This document shows, one piece after another, positions 46,426 through 55,888 of a stretch of 64,000 nucleotides of DNA. Every line of letters begins with the position of its first letter. The stretch's first letter is position 1. The position numbers were made by a program, and so were the translations under genes. The stretch is from the NCBI GenBank assembly GCA_032027145.1, contig JAVSMP010000001.1:3415116-3479115 (forward strand). The letters run 5' to 3'. Under the pieces are notes generated by a model that was given only the letters and a program-made list of their open reading frames with translations, was not told where the DNA came from and did not search any database. The DNA is from Ignavibacterium sp. GTDB taxonomy: Bacteria; Bacteroidota; Ignavibacteria; Ignavibacteriales; Ignavibacteriaceae.

Positions 46426-46869
46426 TTATTGAAGAATCTCAACTCCAGGTTCAAATGTTTTAATCTTTTCAATAAACTCATTTGTTAATGGTGTTGATTT
46501 CCTTGTTTTGGGATCAACAAAAACTACTACTCCTTTACCATCAACAATGATTGAACCGCTTTTTTTATTTACAATTATATGATCATATCCAAAAGAAGAT
46601 TTTTTTATATATGATATCCTGGAGTAAATATCCAACTCATCATCAAAATAAGAATGTCCGCGATAATTAATTTCATTCCTAACCATAAAAAACAAATTAC
46701 CGTCTGAAAAAATTCCTCCCTTAGGAATTAAGCCGGCAGCTTTAATATATTCAAGTCTCGCTGTTTCAAAATAATTTATGTAAACGGCGTTGTTACAGAC
46801 ACCAAGCATATCTACTTCGTGAAAGCGTACCTTAACTGATGTCTTATGTGTAAAATCTTTTATTTCCAT
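46426..46869 (-). CDS. Acyl-CoA thioesterase, hotdog fold (YbgC/4-HBA-CoA thioesterase-like)
   Basis: 147 aa. VRFHEVDMLGVCNNAVYINYFETAR is spread over about 14-38 and matches the YbgC/FadM signature R-x-x-E/D-D-x-x-G-x-x-x-N-x-x-Y. Asp19-equivalent acid present; single hotdog domain. It hydrolyses acyl-CoA thioesters in the cytoplasm; chain length cannot be read. The 3' end abuts the palindromic repeat. Confidence 0.87.
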   Translation of the reverse strand: MEIKDFTHKTSVKVRFHEVDMLGVCNNAVYINYFETARLEYIKAAGLIPKGGIFSDGNLFFMVRNEINYRGHSYFDDELDIYSRISYIKKSSFGYDHIIVNKKSGSIIVDGKGVVVFVDPKTRKSTPLTNEFIEKIKTFEPGVEILQ

Positions 46870-46951
46870 TTATTTTTCCATTGCTACATCGTTGTATTGC
46901 TTCATTGTTAAAATTAAAACAATTGAACAATGAGATAATCCAACAATTTAA

Positions 46952-47974
46952 TTAACTAAATACTTCATCAATTATATCAGCAGCTTTTTTAACATCATCA
47001 AAAGAAACATCCAGATGTGTAATAGCGCGTATCAAATCTACTTTACCTATTGAAAGAAGTAATCCCTTATCCTTGGATTTTTTTATTCCTTCTTCAACAG
47101 AGATATTTTTTGGACGAAAAAGCAGAATGTTTGTCTGCACTGCTTTCAAGTCAATCTCAAGATTTGTATTTGCATTAATTCTTTCGGCAAGAAATTTAGC
47201 TTTCTCATGATCATCTTTTAACCGATCAATATTATTCTGTAAAGCATACAAACCGGCAGCAGCAATAATTCCGGCTTGTCTCATTCCCCCGCCCCAGGCT
47301 TTTCGAATCCGGTAAGCCTCTTTGATAAAGTCTTTTGACCCAGCAATGATAGAACCAACCGGTGCGCCTAATCCTTTTGATAAGCAGCAGGAAACTGAAT
47401 CGAAGTGTGAGGCATAATCCTTTACAGAAATGCCGGATGCAACAGAAGCATTCCAGATTCTTGCTCCATCTAGATGATAGTTAAGATTATATTTTTTTGC
47501 TAATTCCTTTAATGCAATAATATTTTCAATCGGACAGATTGTTCCGCCAGCACGATTATGAGTGTTTTCTATTTCAATAACTTTTGTCCTTGGCATATAA
47601 TAAGCAGAAGAGGGACGGATAAATAATTCAACCTGTTCAACAGTAATAATTCCATATTTACCATCTATCGGATTAAGCTGAATACCGCTTAATGCAGCTG
47701 GTGAACCAGATTCATAATTAAAGATGTGGGCATCACGTTCGCATATAACTTCATCACCGGGTTTTGTTAAAATATTTAAGCAAATCTGATTTCCCATCAC
47801 TCCGCTTGATACAAAAAGCGCTGCTTCTTTACCAAGTAAATCAGCAGCATATTGCTCAAGTTTGTTTACTGTTGGATCTTCTTTAAATACATCATCGCCT
47901 ACTTCGGCATTATACATTGCTTTTCGCATTGCTTCTGAGGGACGTGTAACTGTATCGCTTCTAAGGTCAATCAT
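46952..47974 (-). CDS. ltaE: Low-specificity L-threonine aldolase (PLP-dependent)
   Basis: 340 aa, standard length. RSDTVTRPSEAMR at the start, EVGDDVFKEDPTVN, HLDGARIWNA and the PLP lysine in CLSKGLGAPVGS are classical. It splits L-threonine/allo-threonine to glycine and acetaldehyde. It stands alone between two repeat-bearing gaps. The nearby thioesterase does not imply a shared pathway. Confidence 0.93.
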   Translation of the reverse strand: MIDLRSDTVTRPSEAMRKAMYNAEVGDDVFKEDPTVNKLEQYAADLLGKEAALFVSSGVMGNQICLNILTKPGDEVICERDAHIFNYESGSPAALSGIQLNPIDGKYGIITVEQVELFIRPSSAYYMPRTKVIEIENTHNRAGGTICPIENIIALKELAKKYNLNYHLDGARIWNASVASGISVKDYASHFDSVSCCLSKGLGAPVGSIIAGSKDFIKEAYRIRKAWGGGMRQAGIIAAAGLYALQNNIDRLKDDHEKAKFLAERINANTNLEIDLKAVQTNILLFRPKNISVEEGIKKSKDKGLLLSIGKVDLIRAITHLDVSFDDVKKAADIIDEVFS

Positions 47975-47984
47975 TTTTTACTCC

Positions 47985-48067
47985 ATATCATTGCGAACAT
48001 GGTTTCACTAAACGAAGCAATATAAATAAATAATTACATATCACTTCGCTTTTGGTCGCGATGATAT
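47985..48067. repeat. Interspersed palindromic repeat, copy 2
   Basis: Arms ATATCATTGCGA and TCGCGATGATAT (one mismatch) with an inner ACGAAG/CTTCGC pairing. It shares CATTGCGAA and GAAGCAAT words with the copy at 46336-46424, which suggests the same family. Confidence 0.5.
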
Positions 48068-48073
48068 TAATTA

Positions 48074-49726
48074 TTATAACTTAAATTTTTTCTTCATCCA
48101 CATTAAAATATTAATACCAAAAATCCAGAATCCAAATGCAGATGACAGAACCGGAATTATCAACGGATATTTAGTATAGAAAGTTATCTGATCGTTTAAT
48201 GGAACATCAACAACCAAATAAGTTCGGGTAAACATTTCAGTTTCAACTTCAGTAACGCCAAATTTATTTATCAAACAGCTTATTCCTCCATTGGCACAAC
48301 GAACTACAGCTCGTCTGTTTTCAACTGCACGTAAATCTGCAAATTCTTTATGTTGATAAGGTCCGCTAAGTTTACCATACCAGCTATCATTTGTAACTAC
48401 TGTCAGAAACTCAGCGCCGCGTTCAACAAAGTTATTTGGGAATGCCGGAAATACAGATTCATAACAAACCAAGCCTCCGATTTTTACAGTGTCACCATTA
48501 TCATAAAAATTAAAGACTGTAGTATCCTGTCCGATATTCCAGCCGCTGATTCCTACTCCCCATTTTAGAAGATCACCTAAAAACGGAAGCTGATCAACAA
48601 AGGGTGTGTGTTCGCCGAGCGGTACAAGATGAATCTTACCATATCTTTGAACTTCATAAGAATCATCTTGCAGTAATAAGATTGAATTATAAGTTCCGTA
48701 AAAATATTTTCCGATCTCACTATATTTTGCAGACTTTGGAGGATCAGCACCAAAAATCCTGAAGTCGGGCATACCAGTTAATAATGATACTTTATTAGCA
48801 TTCAGGAAAGAATAAATTGTATCAACTTCTTTTTCGTAACCACCCGATAATAAATAAACAGGTAAAGCTGTTTCTGGCCAGATAATTAATTTCGCACCTT
48901 GATCAATACATTTTTGTGATAGTTCAAAATAATTATCAAGTATTTGTCCCAAACCTCCTAATTCCCATTTATTCCAGGGATCAATATTTGGTTGAATGAT
49001 TCCAACTTTTATTTTCTTCTCAATTTCATCCGATGATGAGATTTTTATAAAGCCATAAATAATAATCAGAACAAAAATTCCTGCTGCTGCAGATATATTC
49101 AATAATCCGGATGAAGATTTATCTATAAAATGTTTCAATCCTTTAAATATGAAAATGTTTATCCACAATACTATAAAAGATAAACCAAATGCCCCGACAA
49201 CATCAGCAATCTGAATAAAAGAAGTAAACTTTGTCAAGCCGTGCCCGATTGTAAGCCACGGAAATTTTAAATCAGTTAATGTTAAAATATATTCTCCTGT
49301 AACCCAAAACATCGGAAAGAAGTATAGAGAAAGATCCTTCTTAAAAACTTTTCTTGATAAAAAATAAAGAGATGAATTTATAAGCATCACACAGGGCAGA
49401 AAGAACACAAGTACAACACCGCTCAACATTAAAAACGGATCAGCTTTACTTTGCCAGCTCCCGACCCAGTATATTGTGGTAATACTCATTGCAAAAAATG
49501 TCAGGTAAGAAGCTTTATTAACATCAGCTAAACTTTGTCTTTTAGTAACAACAAAAAAGAATGGAACAAAAGCAATAAATAAAAAGAGAGTAAACGGAAA
49601 AGGAAACGGAGTAAATGAAATACCAAACATCAAACCAGAAAGGATTAATAAGTACCTTTCTCTTTTTCTGATCTTTTTTTCTTCAGCTGATAATTCAATC
49701 TTATTTTTTCTATTAAATAATTTCAA
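48074..49726 (-). CDS. lnt: Apolipoprotein N-acyltransferase
   Basis: 550 aa. Several membrane helices in the first 230 residues, then a nitrilase domain (about 235-500) with the catalytic triad motifs: WPETALP (Glu), GKIHLVPLGEHTPF (Lys) and LVCYESVFP (Cys), and a last helix near the end. It adds the third acyl chain to lipoproteins on the periplasmic face. This suits a genome that encodes TssJ and other lipoproteins. Its start overlaps the dedA stop by 4 bp. Confidence 0.93.
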   Translation of the reverse strand: MKLFNRKNKIELSAEEKKIRKRERYLLILSGLMFGISFTPFPFPFTLFLFIAFVPFFFVVTKRQSLADVNKASYLTFFAMSITTIYWVGSWQSKADPFLMLSGVVLVFFLPCVMLINSSLYFLSRKVFKKDLSLYFFPMFWVTGEYILTLTDLKFPWLTIGHGLTKFTSFIQIADVVGAFGLSFIVLWINIFIFKGLKHFIDKSSSGLLNISAAAGIFVLIIIYGFIKISSSDEIEKKIKVGIIQPNIDPWNKWELGGLGQILDNYFELSQKCIDQGAKLIIWPETALPVYLLSGGYEKEVDTIYSFLNANKVSLLTGMPDFRIFGADPPKSAKYSEIGKYFYGTYNSILLLQDDSYEVQRYGKIHLVPLGEHTPFVDQLPFLGDLLKWGVGISGWNIGQDTTVFNFYDNGDTVKIGGLVCYESVFPAFPNNFVERGAEFLTVVTNDSWYGKLSGPYQHKEFADLRAVENRRAVVRCANGGISCLINKFGVTEVETEMFTRTYLVVDVPLNDQITFYTKYPLIIPVLSSAFGFWIFGINILMWMKKKFKL

Positions 49727-50331
49727 TTAATTCTTTTCTTCTTAATAAAATAGTTAATGACTAGTAACAATATTACTATAGCTGTTACTGCAACAACTAT
49801 ATTGCTGTAGGTGTTAAGATATCTATCTACAAGAGCAACATTTTCACCAAAAAAAATTCCAAGATAAATCAGTATAATATTCCATAGCAGCGAACTGATG
49901 GAAGAAAGAAACATTGTTTTGTGTACATCAAGACGGCTCATTCCTCCAAAAAATGAAATAACTGCTCTTGTGCCGGGTAAAAACCTGTTTGCAACGATTA
50001 AATAATATCCCCATTTACGAAATGCTGTTTCTGCTTTTTCAATTGTCTGAAGATTTATAAACTTCAATTTTCCTGAGTGAATTAGTTTTTTATCCAACAA
50101 CCAGCCTATACCGAAAGCTGTAAGGAAACCTGCAATACTTCCTCCGGTAGCAAAGATAAGAGTTGGGATAAAATGTAAATAATTTGTTCCAACTAATGTA
50201 CCTCCGATTACAATAACAATATCACTCGGCGATGGAGGGAAAAGATTTTCGATATAAGCAAAAGTGAAAAGCAAAACATAAATCAAGATTGGGGTTAAGC
50301 TTGATAAGTGGGTAAGCAGCTCTTCAATCAT
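49723..50331 (-). CDS. DedA family membrane protein
   Basis: 202 aa. DedA/VTT domain: [19 protein letters not shown] near the N-terminus, then [27 protein letters not shown] with the conserved R-x-x-P-x-x-R motif, and four to five hydrophobic segments. DedA proteins recycle lipid carriers such as undecaprenyl phosphate or move phospholipids. Lys-rich tail (KKKRIN). Overlaps ispF by 8 bp and lnt by 4 bp. Confidence 0.9.
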   Translation of the reverse strand: MIEELLTHLSSLTPILIYVLLFTFAYIENLFPPSPSDIVIVIGGTLVGTNYLHFIPTLIFATGGSIAGFLTAFGIGWLLDKKLIHSGKLKFINLQTIEKAETAFRKWGYYLIVANRFLPGTRAVISFFGGMSRLDVHKTMFLSSISSLLWNIILIYLGIFFGENVALVDRYLNTYSNIVVAVTAIVILLLVINYFIKKKRIN

Positions 50332-50821
50332 TAATTTCCTTCTTTACAAGTAAGACTGTGGCGTAAGAAATAACTCCTTCGTTTCTTCCAACAAAGCCGA
50401 GTTTTTCCGTAGTGGATGCTTTTAATGAAACTTGTTCAATATCTACTTTAAGTATCTCTGCAATCTTACTTCTAATCGCAGCAGAATAAGGAGAAATCTT
50501 CGGCTGCTGCAAAGCAAGAACACAATCAAGATTCCCGACTTCATAGCCTTTAGATTTTACTAACTCATTAACCTGTTTTAATAACAGCTTGCTATCTGCA
50601 TCTTTCCATTTTTCATCTGTATCCGGAAAATAAACACCAATATCACCAAGTGCTAAAGCACCAAGCATAGCATCACATATTGCATGCAAAAGCACATCGG
50701 CATCTGAATGACCAGTCAGACCTTTATCATAAGGAATTTCAATCCCCCCGATAATTAACTTCCTTCCTTCAGCAAAAGCGTGAACATCAAATCCAAAGCC
50801 TGTTCTAAAATTTAATTTCAT
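50324..50821 (-). CDS. ispF: 2-C-methyl-D-erythritol 2,4-cyclodiphosphate synthase
   Basis: 165 aa. GFGFDVHAF (metal-binding Asp and His), [20 protein letters not shown] and [13 protein letters not shown], plus [15 protein letters not shown] near the end, are the full IspF signature. It forms the cyclic diphosphate in the non-mevalonate isoprenoid pathway. It leads a coupled ispF-dedA-lnt run; isoprenoid carrier supply and envelope work are compatible functions. Confidence 0.95.
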   Translation of the reverse strand: MKLNFRTGFGFDVHAFAEGRKLIIGGIEIPYDKGLTGHSDADVLLHAICDAMLGALALGDIGVYFPDTDEKWKDADSKLLLKQVNELVKSKGYEVGNLDCVLALQQPKISPYSAAIRSKIAEILKVDIEQVSLKASTTEKLGFVGRNEGVISYATVLLVKKEIND

Positions 50822-50907
50822 TTAATTCTCTTTGTTAGCCTTGATAAACTTTATATGCAATGCGTGAATTGATTGAATATTTAGCACGCAAAGAAAGATG
50901 AGTATGT

Positions 50908-51189
50908 TTAATATCGAACTTCAAATCTTGAAAATTCATTTTTATTCTCTGACCATTCAACAAAGCAGTTAACAACATGCGCTCTTGATGGACCAATTTT
51001 TAATTGTTTAATCAATTCAAGTATCAATACTTCATCACCTTCAACCTCAGTTAGTACTTCGCCTGTAAACAGATTTTGCGTATAGCCTTTCAACCCAAGG
51101 TTTTCAGCATGTCTCATCACAAAGTATCTGAAACCAACTCCCTGAACAAGTCCGTTAACGATTATTTTTGTCCGTTTACTATTATTCAT
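50908..51189 (-). CDS. acyP: Acylphosphatase
   Basis: 93 aa. VQGVGFRYFVMRHAENLGLKGYTQN region (about 15-39) with the catalytic Arg and Asn of acylphosphatases, and the EVEGDEVLILEL strand-helix that follows. It hydrolyses carboxyl-phosphate bonds in the cytoplasm. Its start overlaps the end of the EamA transporter gene by 8 bp. Confidence 0.92.
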   Translation of the reverse strand: MNNSKRTKIIVNGLVQGVGFRYFVMRHAENLGLKGYTQNLFTGEVLTEVEGDEVLILELIKQLKIGPSRAHVVNCFVEWSENKNEFSRFEVRY

Positions 51190-52084
51190 TTTTAGTTGAA
51201 AATATTTCTGACAATATCAGCCCTAAAAAAATAAGAACACATCCAATCAAGCCAAAATTAGATATTTTTTCATTTAGTAAAAAGTAAGCAAAGACAGCGG
51301 CAAAAATAGGTTCGATGGAATAAATTATTCCTGCTTTTGTAGGTGATACTACTTTCTGGTATTTCAACTGAATTATTGTTGCAAGTACTGATGCAAAAAC
51401 AGAAGTGTAAAGAACTGTAAAGATGAGATTACCAGTCAGGGTAAATCTAACAGTTTCAAGAGAAGTAACAGAAAACACTGCGGCTAATAAAAATCCACCA
51501 ATAGCAGAAATTAAAAGCTGAACAAAAACCATTGGAAGGTAATCGTACTTTTTAGTAAATACATCTACATACACAACCTGAAAAGCAAATAACAAAGCAC
51601 AGATTAAGGTCAGAAGGTCACCAAGATTAAAATCAGAGCCAAGTTTTTGCATAAAACTAATAACATTATCTCCTCCGCTTGATAACATAAGCAATCCTAT
51701 AAGCACTAAAACAATACTAATAAGATTAAACCAGCCGGGTTTTCGTCTTTCAATAATCAATTGTAAGATTGGAATAAAGACAACAAATGTTCCGGTTATA
51801 AAACCAGATTTTGTTGCAGTGGTAAGATTAAGTCCGATTGTTTGAGTAGCAAAACCGGAGAAATAAAAAACTCCAAGTATTGAGCCGGCTAAAAAAGTTT
51901 GTTTGTTTATTACAATCAGTCTGTTAAAAGCAAAAGGGATGATTAACAGCGCTGCAATAGTAAATCGGATACCAACAAATAATGTTGGAGAAATATCTGA
52001 AAAAGCATCCTTCATTAAGGCAAATGTAGCACCCCAAATGATCGTCATTGAAAATAATGCAGTTTCGCCAAAATATTTTTTCAT
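51182..52084 (-). CDS. EamA/DMT family transporter
   Basis: 300 aa, ten hydrophobic segments in two EamA repeats (about 5-135 and 153-292), with TIIWGATFALMKDAF at the start of the first and YSIEPIFAAVFAYFLLNEKIS in the second. Exports or takes up small metabolites across the inner membrane; the substrate is not predictable. 36 bp downstream of era. Confidence 0.88.
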   Translation of the reverse strand: MKKYFGETALFSMTIIWGATFALMKDAFSDISPTLFVGIRFTIAALLIIPFAFNRLIVINKQTFLAGSILGVFYFSGFATQTIGLNLTTATKSGFITGTFVVFIPILQLIIERRKPGWFNLISIVLVLIGLLMLSSGGDNVISFMQKLGSDFNLGDLLTLICALLFAFQVVYVDVFTKKYDYLPMVFVQLLISAIGGFLLAAVFSVTSLETVRFTLTGNLIFTVLYTSVFASVLATIIQLKYQKVVSPTKAGIIYSIEPIFAAVFAYFLLNEKISNFGLIGCVLIFLGLILSEIFSTKNE

Positions 52085-52120
52085 GAGTGCATAGTTCTGA
52101 GCTTTATTTCAGGCTAAACC

Positions 52121-53035
52121 TTAACCTTCTTTTTCACGAATGTAACCAAACGATTTTAAAAATACTGGATTTGAGCGCCACTTTTCTCTTACTTTAACTC
52201 GCAGTTCAAGATAAACTTCTTTGCCTAAAAATTCTTCAATTGCTTGGCGGGATTTTTCGCCTAATTGTTTTATTGCCCTGCCGGCTTTGCCAATAATAAT
52301 AGGTTTCTGAGAATCACGCTCAACAACAATTTCTGCACTGATGTAATCTTTGGCGCTTTGTCTTTCTTTAAATTCAGCAATTAAAACTTCACAACTGTAT
52401 GGAATTTCATCTTCATAAAGTTCAAAAATCTTTTCGCGAATTATTTCTGAAACAAAAAATCTCTCATTCTGATCAGATACAATTTCATCATCGTAATATT
52501 TTGGACCTTCAGGCAGGTTTTCTGCAATTTCGTTTTTTAATCTTTCTATGTTAAAGCTTAAGTTAGCTGAAACAGGAATTACAGATTTAATTTTTTTTGT
52601 GTCTTCATATCTTTGTATAAGCTGAACAGCTTTATCCTGCGGTATTGTATCAATCTTATTGAGTACTAATATTTTAACTTTCGAATCATCATCCATAAGG
52701 TTTTTTATAATTTCATTCTCTTCTGATTCTTTTAGTGAACCAATTGAGCTGACATCAAAAATTATTATAAAAACATCTGCATCTTTAATTGATGATTCAA
52801 CATCTTCCATCATTCTTTCCTGAAGCAGATAAACCGGTTTTAAGATTCCCGGTGTATCAAGAAAAATTATTTGATATTCCTTTTCGGATAGAATACCAAG
52901 AATCCTTTTTCTTGTTGTTTGGGGCTTTGCCGTTATTATTGAAATTTTCTGACCGAGCAAAGCATTCATTAAAGTTGATTTGCCAACATTAGGCAAACCA
53001 ATTATTGCTGCGTAACCTGATTTATTTTTCATCAT
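52121..53035 (-). CDS. era: GTPase Era
   Basis: 304 aa. G1 GLPNVGKST (about 13-21), G3 DTPG, G4 NKID, then a C-terminal KH domain with the characteristic VERDSQKPIIIGKAGRAIKQLG. Assists 30S ribosome assembly by binding the 16S 3' end. Two successive ATGs (53035 and 53032); the first is kept. A Bacteroidota-type promoter element lies 20 bp upstream. Confidence 0.95.
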   Translation of the reverse strand: MMKNKSGYAAIIGLPNVGKSTLMNALLGQKISIITAKPQTTRKRILGILSEKEYQIIFLDTPGILKPVYLLQERMMEDVESSIKDADVFIIIFDVSSIGSLKESEENEIIKNLMDDDSKVKILVLNKIDTIPQDKAVQLIQRYEDTKKIKSVIPVSANLSFNIERLKNEIAENLPEGPKYYDDEIVSDQNERFFVSEIIREKIFELYEDEIPYSCEVLIAEFKERQSAKDYISAEIVVERDSQKPIIIGKAGRAIKQLGEKSRQAIEEFLGKEVYLELRVKVREKWRSNPVFLKSFGYIREKEG

Positions 53036-53053
53036 TTTTAAATTTATTAGGGT

Positions 53054-53062
53054 GCAAATATA
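53054..53062 (-). promoter_or_regulatory. Bacteroidota-type -7 promoter element before era
   Basis: Minus-strand TATATTTGC matches TAnnTTTG, the -7 consensus for the primary sigma factor of Bacteroidota. No clear TTG is seen at the -33 position, so the call is tentative. It would give a leader of about 15 bases. Confidence 0.35.
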
Positions 53063-53150
53063 ACAATGATAAGGGAATTAATAGATAGCCGAAAGCTGCA
53101 ATTAAATCAACAGAAGAAAATTCTGATTAGAGAAAGGAGTACATAGTGAA

Positions 53151-53657
53151 TCAGTGAGTAAAATTATTTTTTGATTTCTTTTGATATTCGTAAAAAAAAT
53201 AAGCAGATACCAACATTACAAAAGATAAAACTGAACCGAAGATTGTAATGTTTTTCTTTCCGAACAAATCTGAAATATAATTACCTAAACCTTTAGAATA
53301 AGTGGTAACTACCCGACTTGACTCAGGTGCTGAAGAGGATATGATTTGATAGAATATGTAAACAACAGTTCCAAGTACAATAATTCCCAAAAAGGAAAGG
53401 ACGATAAATAAAAAATATTTCTGTTGTTTTGCTAACACTTTTCTGCGTTGAATCTTTTGCAGAACTGATTTTGAAAAATCCGGAGTAACTGATTCTAAAT
53501 TCATTTTGTGCAAAATTTTGTCTGCATTTACAAGAGCGAGGTATCTTGATTTCAATTCCGGAATATTTTTAATCGCATCATTTATTATTCTAACTTCCTC
53601 AGCACTAAGCTCATTATCAATATACTTATTCAGCATCTCATCGCTAATGTTGCTCAT
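53151..53657 (-). CDS. Anti-sigma factor-like membrane protein
   Basis: 168 aa. An N-terminal helical region (about 1-70, MLNKYIDNELSAEEVRII) resembles the anti-sigma domain of RskA/RsiW-like proteins but lacks the zinc-binding HxxxCxxC. Two membrane helices (about 82-105 and 140-158). The start overlaps the ECF sigma stop as ATGA, the normal sigma/anti-sigma arrangement. It would hold the sigma factor at the membrane; the signal is unknown. Confidence 0.75.
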   Translation of the reverse strand: MSNISDEMLNKYIDNELSAEEVRIINDAIKNIPELKSRYLALVNADKILHKMNLESVTPDFSKSVLQKIQRRKVLAKQQKYFLFIVLSFLGIIVLGTVVYIFYQIISSSAPESSRVVTTYSKGLGNYISDLFGKKNITIFGSVLSFVMLVSAYFFYEYQKKSKNNFTH

Positions 53658-54226
53658 AATAATTCCTTTTTTAAATTCCTTTTTTGAATTATGTCTTTTA
53701 ACAGATTGCGTGAACGATGCAGTATCACTTTAACATTTGGCACCGAAATATTTAAAACCTGACTGATTTCTTCACTGCTCATTTCCTCTAAATAAAACAT
53801 TGATATTACAGCAGCATTTTTAGCTGGTAATTCATTTATAATTTTATTTATTATTTCTGAAAGCTCTATTTTATTATAATCATCTGCGCTGTATTTACTT
53901 TCCAGATAGTCCAGATTATCAATTGTCTGCATTTCATTTTCAACTTTTCGTTTTATACTTGACAATTTAGTCAATGCAGTGTTATAAACTATTCGATAAA
54001 ACCACGTAGAAAATTTCGATTCAAATTTAAAAGAACCAAGATTATTATAAGCTTTCATAAAACAATCCATTAAAACTTCTTCTGCATCAAATTCATTCTT
54101 TAACATTCTCTTAAGCATCGTAAAAGATTTGTTCTTATAACGATCTACTATGACAGTATAATCCGCAGTATTTCCCTTTAATACTGATTCAATAATTTCT
54201 ATATCTGAAAGATCTTTCACTATCAT
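53654..54226 (-). CDS. ECF-type RNA polymerase sigma factor
   Basis: 190 aa. Sigma-2 region with FDAEEVLMDCFMKAYNNLGSFK and FSTWFYRIVYNTALTKL, and sigma-4 region with INELPAKNAAVISMFYLEEMS and ISQVLNISVPNVKVILHRSRNLL. It pairs with the anti-sigma gene (ATGA overlap). A TGTAACC-N17-GTC element lies upstream in both directions, which suggests autoregulation. The start ATG is only 4 bases from the GTC, so translation may begin a few codons later or a second promoter is used. Confidence 0.9.
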   Translation of the reverse strand: MIVKDLSDIEIIESVLKGNTADYTVIVDRYKNKSFTMLKRMLKNEFDAEEVLMDCFMKAYNNLGSFKFESKFSTWFYRIVYNTALTKLSSIKRKVENEMQTIDNLDYLESKYSADDYNKIELSEIINKIINELPAKNAAVISMFYLEEMSSEEISQVLNISVPNVKVILHRSRNLLKDIIQKRNLKKELL

Positions 54227-54230
54227 TATA

Positions 54231-54258
54231 GACTAATCCGTTTTAAGAAAGGTTACAA
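54231..54258 (-). promoter_or_regulatory. Candidate ECF promoter reading into the sigma gene
   Basis: Minus-strand TTGTAACC, 17-base spacer, GTC (then TATA). The same -35 word, spacer length and GTC recur in the opposite direction at 54300-54327. GTAACC-type -35 elements are known for some ECF sigma factors. The GTC is very close to the annotated ATG. Confidence 0.45.
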
Positions 54259-54299
54259 ATTAGATGCTCAATTATAATGTCAGCCTTGATTCAATTCAA

Positions 54300-54331
54300 T
54301 TGTAACCTAAAATGTTTTTGTCAAGTCAAAT
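54300..54331 (+). promoter_or_regulatory. Candidate ECF promoter reading into the small membrane protein gene
   Basis: Plus-strand TTGTAACC (54300-54307), 17 bases, GTCAAAT (54325-54331). It mirrors the minus-strand element exactly in the conserved words. It gives a leader of about 60 bases with AAAGGAG before the ATG at 54397. Confidence 0.5.
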
Positions 54332-54396
54332 GTAATAGAAAACAAATTAAGATTTATAAACATATCTTTCATTAAGGATTAAAAAAGGAGAAAATT

Positions 54397-54747
54397 ATGG
54401 CTTCCGAAGTTATTGCAGTATTTATTCCGATAATAATAACATTAGTTGTTGGGATAGTAATCATTGTTGCTTTTTATCTGGAATCAAAAGAAAAACAGCT
54501 GCTAATTGAAAAAGGTCTTTCTGGCGAGGAAATAAAAAAATTTCTGGAAAAGAAAAGAGATGGGCTTGGATTGATGAAGATCGGCATTATCTCCATCTTC
54601 TTTGGTTTAGGATTAGGTATCGGAATGATGCTTCAAGATTGGAGCAGCAAAGAATACTGGATTCCACTGTTTCTTATTGTTAGCACCGGTGTTGGATTTG
54701 TATTAGCTAACATTATCGCTAACAAAATGAAAAACAAAGACACATAA
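54397..54747 (+). CDS. Small membrane protein (DUF6249-like)
   Basis: 116 aa. Three hydrophobic helices: about 6-28, 52-72 and 84-107, with a charged segment KEKQLLIEKGLSGEEIKKFLEKK between the first two. This pattern is seen in small Bacteroidota proteins of the DUF6249 type next to ECF sigma/anti-sigma pairs. Good AAAGGAG start site. It faces the sigma gene and has the matching promoter element, so it is probably a target or partner of that sigma factor. Confidence 0.7.
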   Translation: MASEVIAVFIPIIITLVVGIVIIVAFYLESKEKQLLIEKGLSGEEIKKFLEKKRDGLGLMKIGIISIFFGLGLGIGMMLQDWSSKEYWIPLFLIVSTGVGFVLANIIANKMKNKDT

Positions 54748-54756
54748 AACAAAAAG

Positions 54757-54825
54757 GGATTATCTCAAGATTATCATCATTAGTTTATTGAGAGATGACA
54801 GATAAAATTATTCTTGAGATAATCC
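54757..54825 (-). terminator. Terminator between trxB and the small membrane protein gene
   Basis: Perfect 14-base inverted repeat GGATTATCTCAAGA / TCTTGAGATAATCC enclosing 41 bases. On the minus strand it is followed by CTTTTTGTTTT, so it mainly ends trxB; the plus-strand side has only a weak T-run. It may act both ways. Confidence 0.65.
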
Positions 54826-54844
54826 TCTTAAAAATAATTTATTA

Positions 54845-55804
54845 TTATTCCTGTGCTTCAAGCCAGCGCTCTGCATCCAAAGCAGCCATACAACCTGTAC
54901 CTGCAGCAGTAACAGCCTGACGATATGTTTTATCAGCAACATCACCGGCTGCAAACACACCTTCAATATTAGTGTAAGTTGACCCTGGTTTAGTTATCAG
55001 ATAACCTGTTTCGTCCATATCAATTATGCTTTTAAATAGACTTGTATTCGGCTGATGTCCAATCCCGATAAACAATCCATCAGCAGTAAATTCAGTTACT
55101 GAACCGGTTTTAGTATCTTTTAACATCACACCAGTCATACTCTTTCTTCCGCCCTCTTCTTTGCCTAAAACTTCCGTAATTACTTTATTAGTTAAGAATT
55201 TAATTTTAGGATTCTTTAATGCCCTTTCATACATAATTTTTGATGCTCTGAATTCATCTCTTCTATGAATGATTGTAACTTCACTTGCAAATTTTGTTAA
55301 GAAGTTTGCTTCTTCCATAGCTGTATCACCGCCGCCGACAACAATTACTTTCAGACCTTTAAAGAAAAATCCATCGCAGGTTGCACAAGCAGAAACACCA
55401 TATCCCATATATTTGGATTCACTTTCTAATCCAAGCAATTTTGCTGATGCTCCGGTGGAGATGATTATAGAATCTGCTGTGTATTCTTCTTCATAAGATT
55501 TTAATTTAAATGGTCGTTTTGAAAAATCAACTTCTGTTATCTCTTTATAAAATGATTGAGCTCCAAATCTTTGAGCTTGTTTACGCATAACATCCATCAA
55601 TACCGGACCATCAATTCCATTTTCAAAACCCGGATAATTTTCTACTTCAGTCGTAATTGTTAACTGTCCGCCAGGCTGCATTCCTTCAAATATCACAGGA
55701 TTTAGTCCAGCTCTTGCTGTATAAATTGCAGAAGTTAATCCTGCCGGTCCCGAACCTATTATTAATACTCTAAAATGATTTTTTTTACCACTTTGTTCAG
55801 ACAT
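54845..55804 (-). CDS. trxB: Thioredoxin-disulfide reductase
   Basis: 319 aa, standard length. FAD-binding GSGPAGLTSAIYTARAG (about 17-33), redox-active CATC (about 140-143), NAD(P)-binding VVGGGDTAMEEA and a C-terminal VFAAGDVADK. It reduces thioredoxin with NADPH in the cytoplasm. A single gene between two gaps, ended by a strong inverted repeat. Confidence 0.95.
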   Translation of the reverse strand: MSEQSGKKNHFRVLIIGSGPAGLTSAIYTARAGLNPVIFEGMQPGGQLTITTEVENYPGFENGIDGPVLMDVMRKQAQRFGAQSFYKEITEVDFSKRPFKLKSYEEEYTADSIIISTGASAKLLGLESESKYMGYGVSACATCDGFFFKGLKVIVVGGGDTAMEEANFLTKFASEVTIIHRRDEFRASKIMYERALKNPKIKFLTNKVITEVLGKEEGGRKSMTGVMLKDTKTGSVTEFTADGLFIGIGHQPNTSLFKSIIDMDETGYLITKPGSTYTNIEGVFAAGDVADKTYRQAVTAAGTGCMAALDAERWLEAQE

Positions 55805-55888
55805 TTTTTCTCCAGAATTATCAAATTAACAAAATTTTTATTTTTCACTCAGGTAAGATTCAGATAAGTTGAGGAAGTTTCAAGTTGA

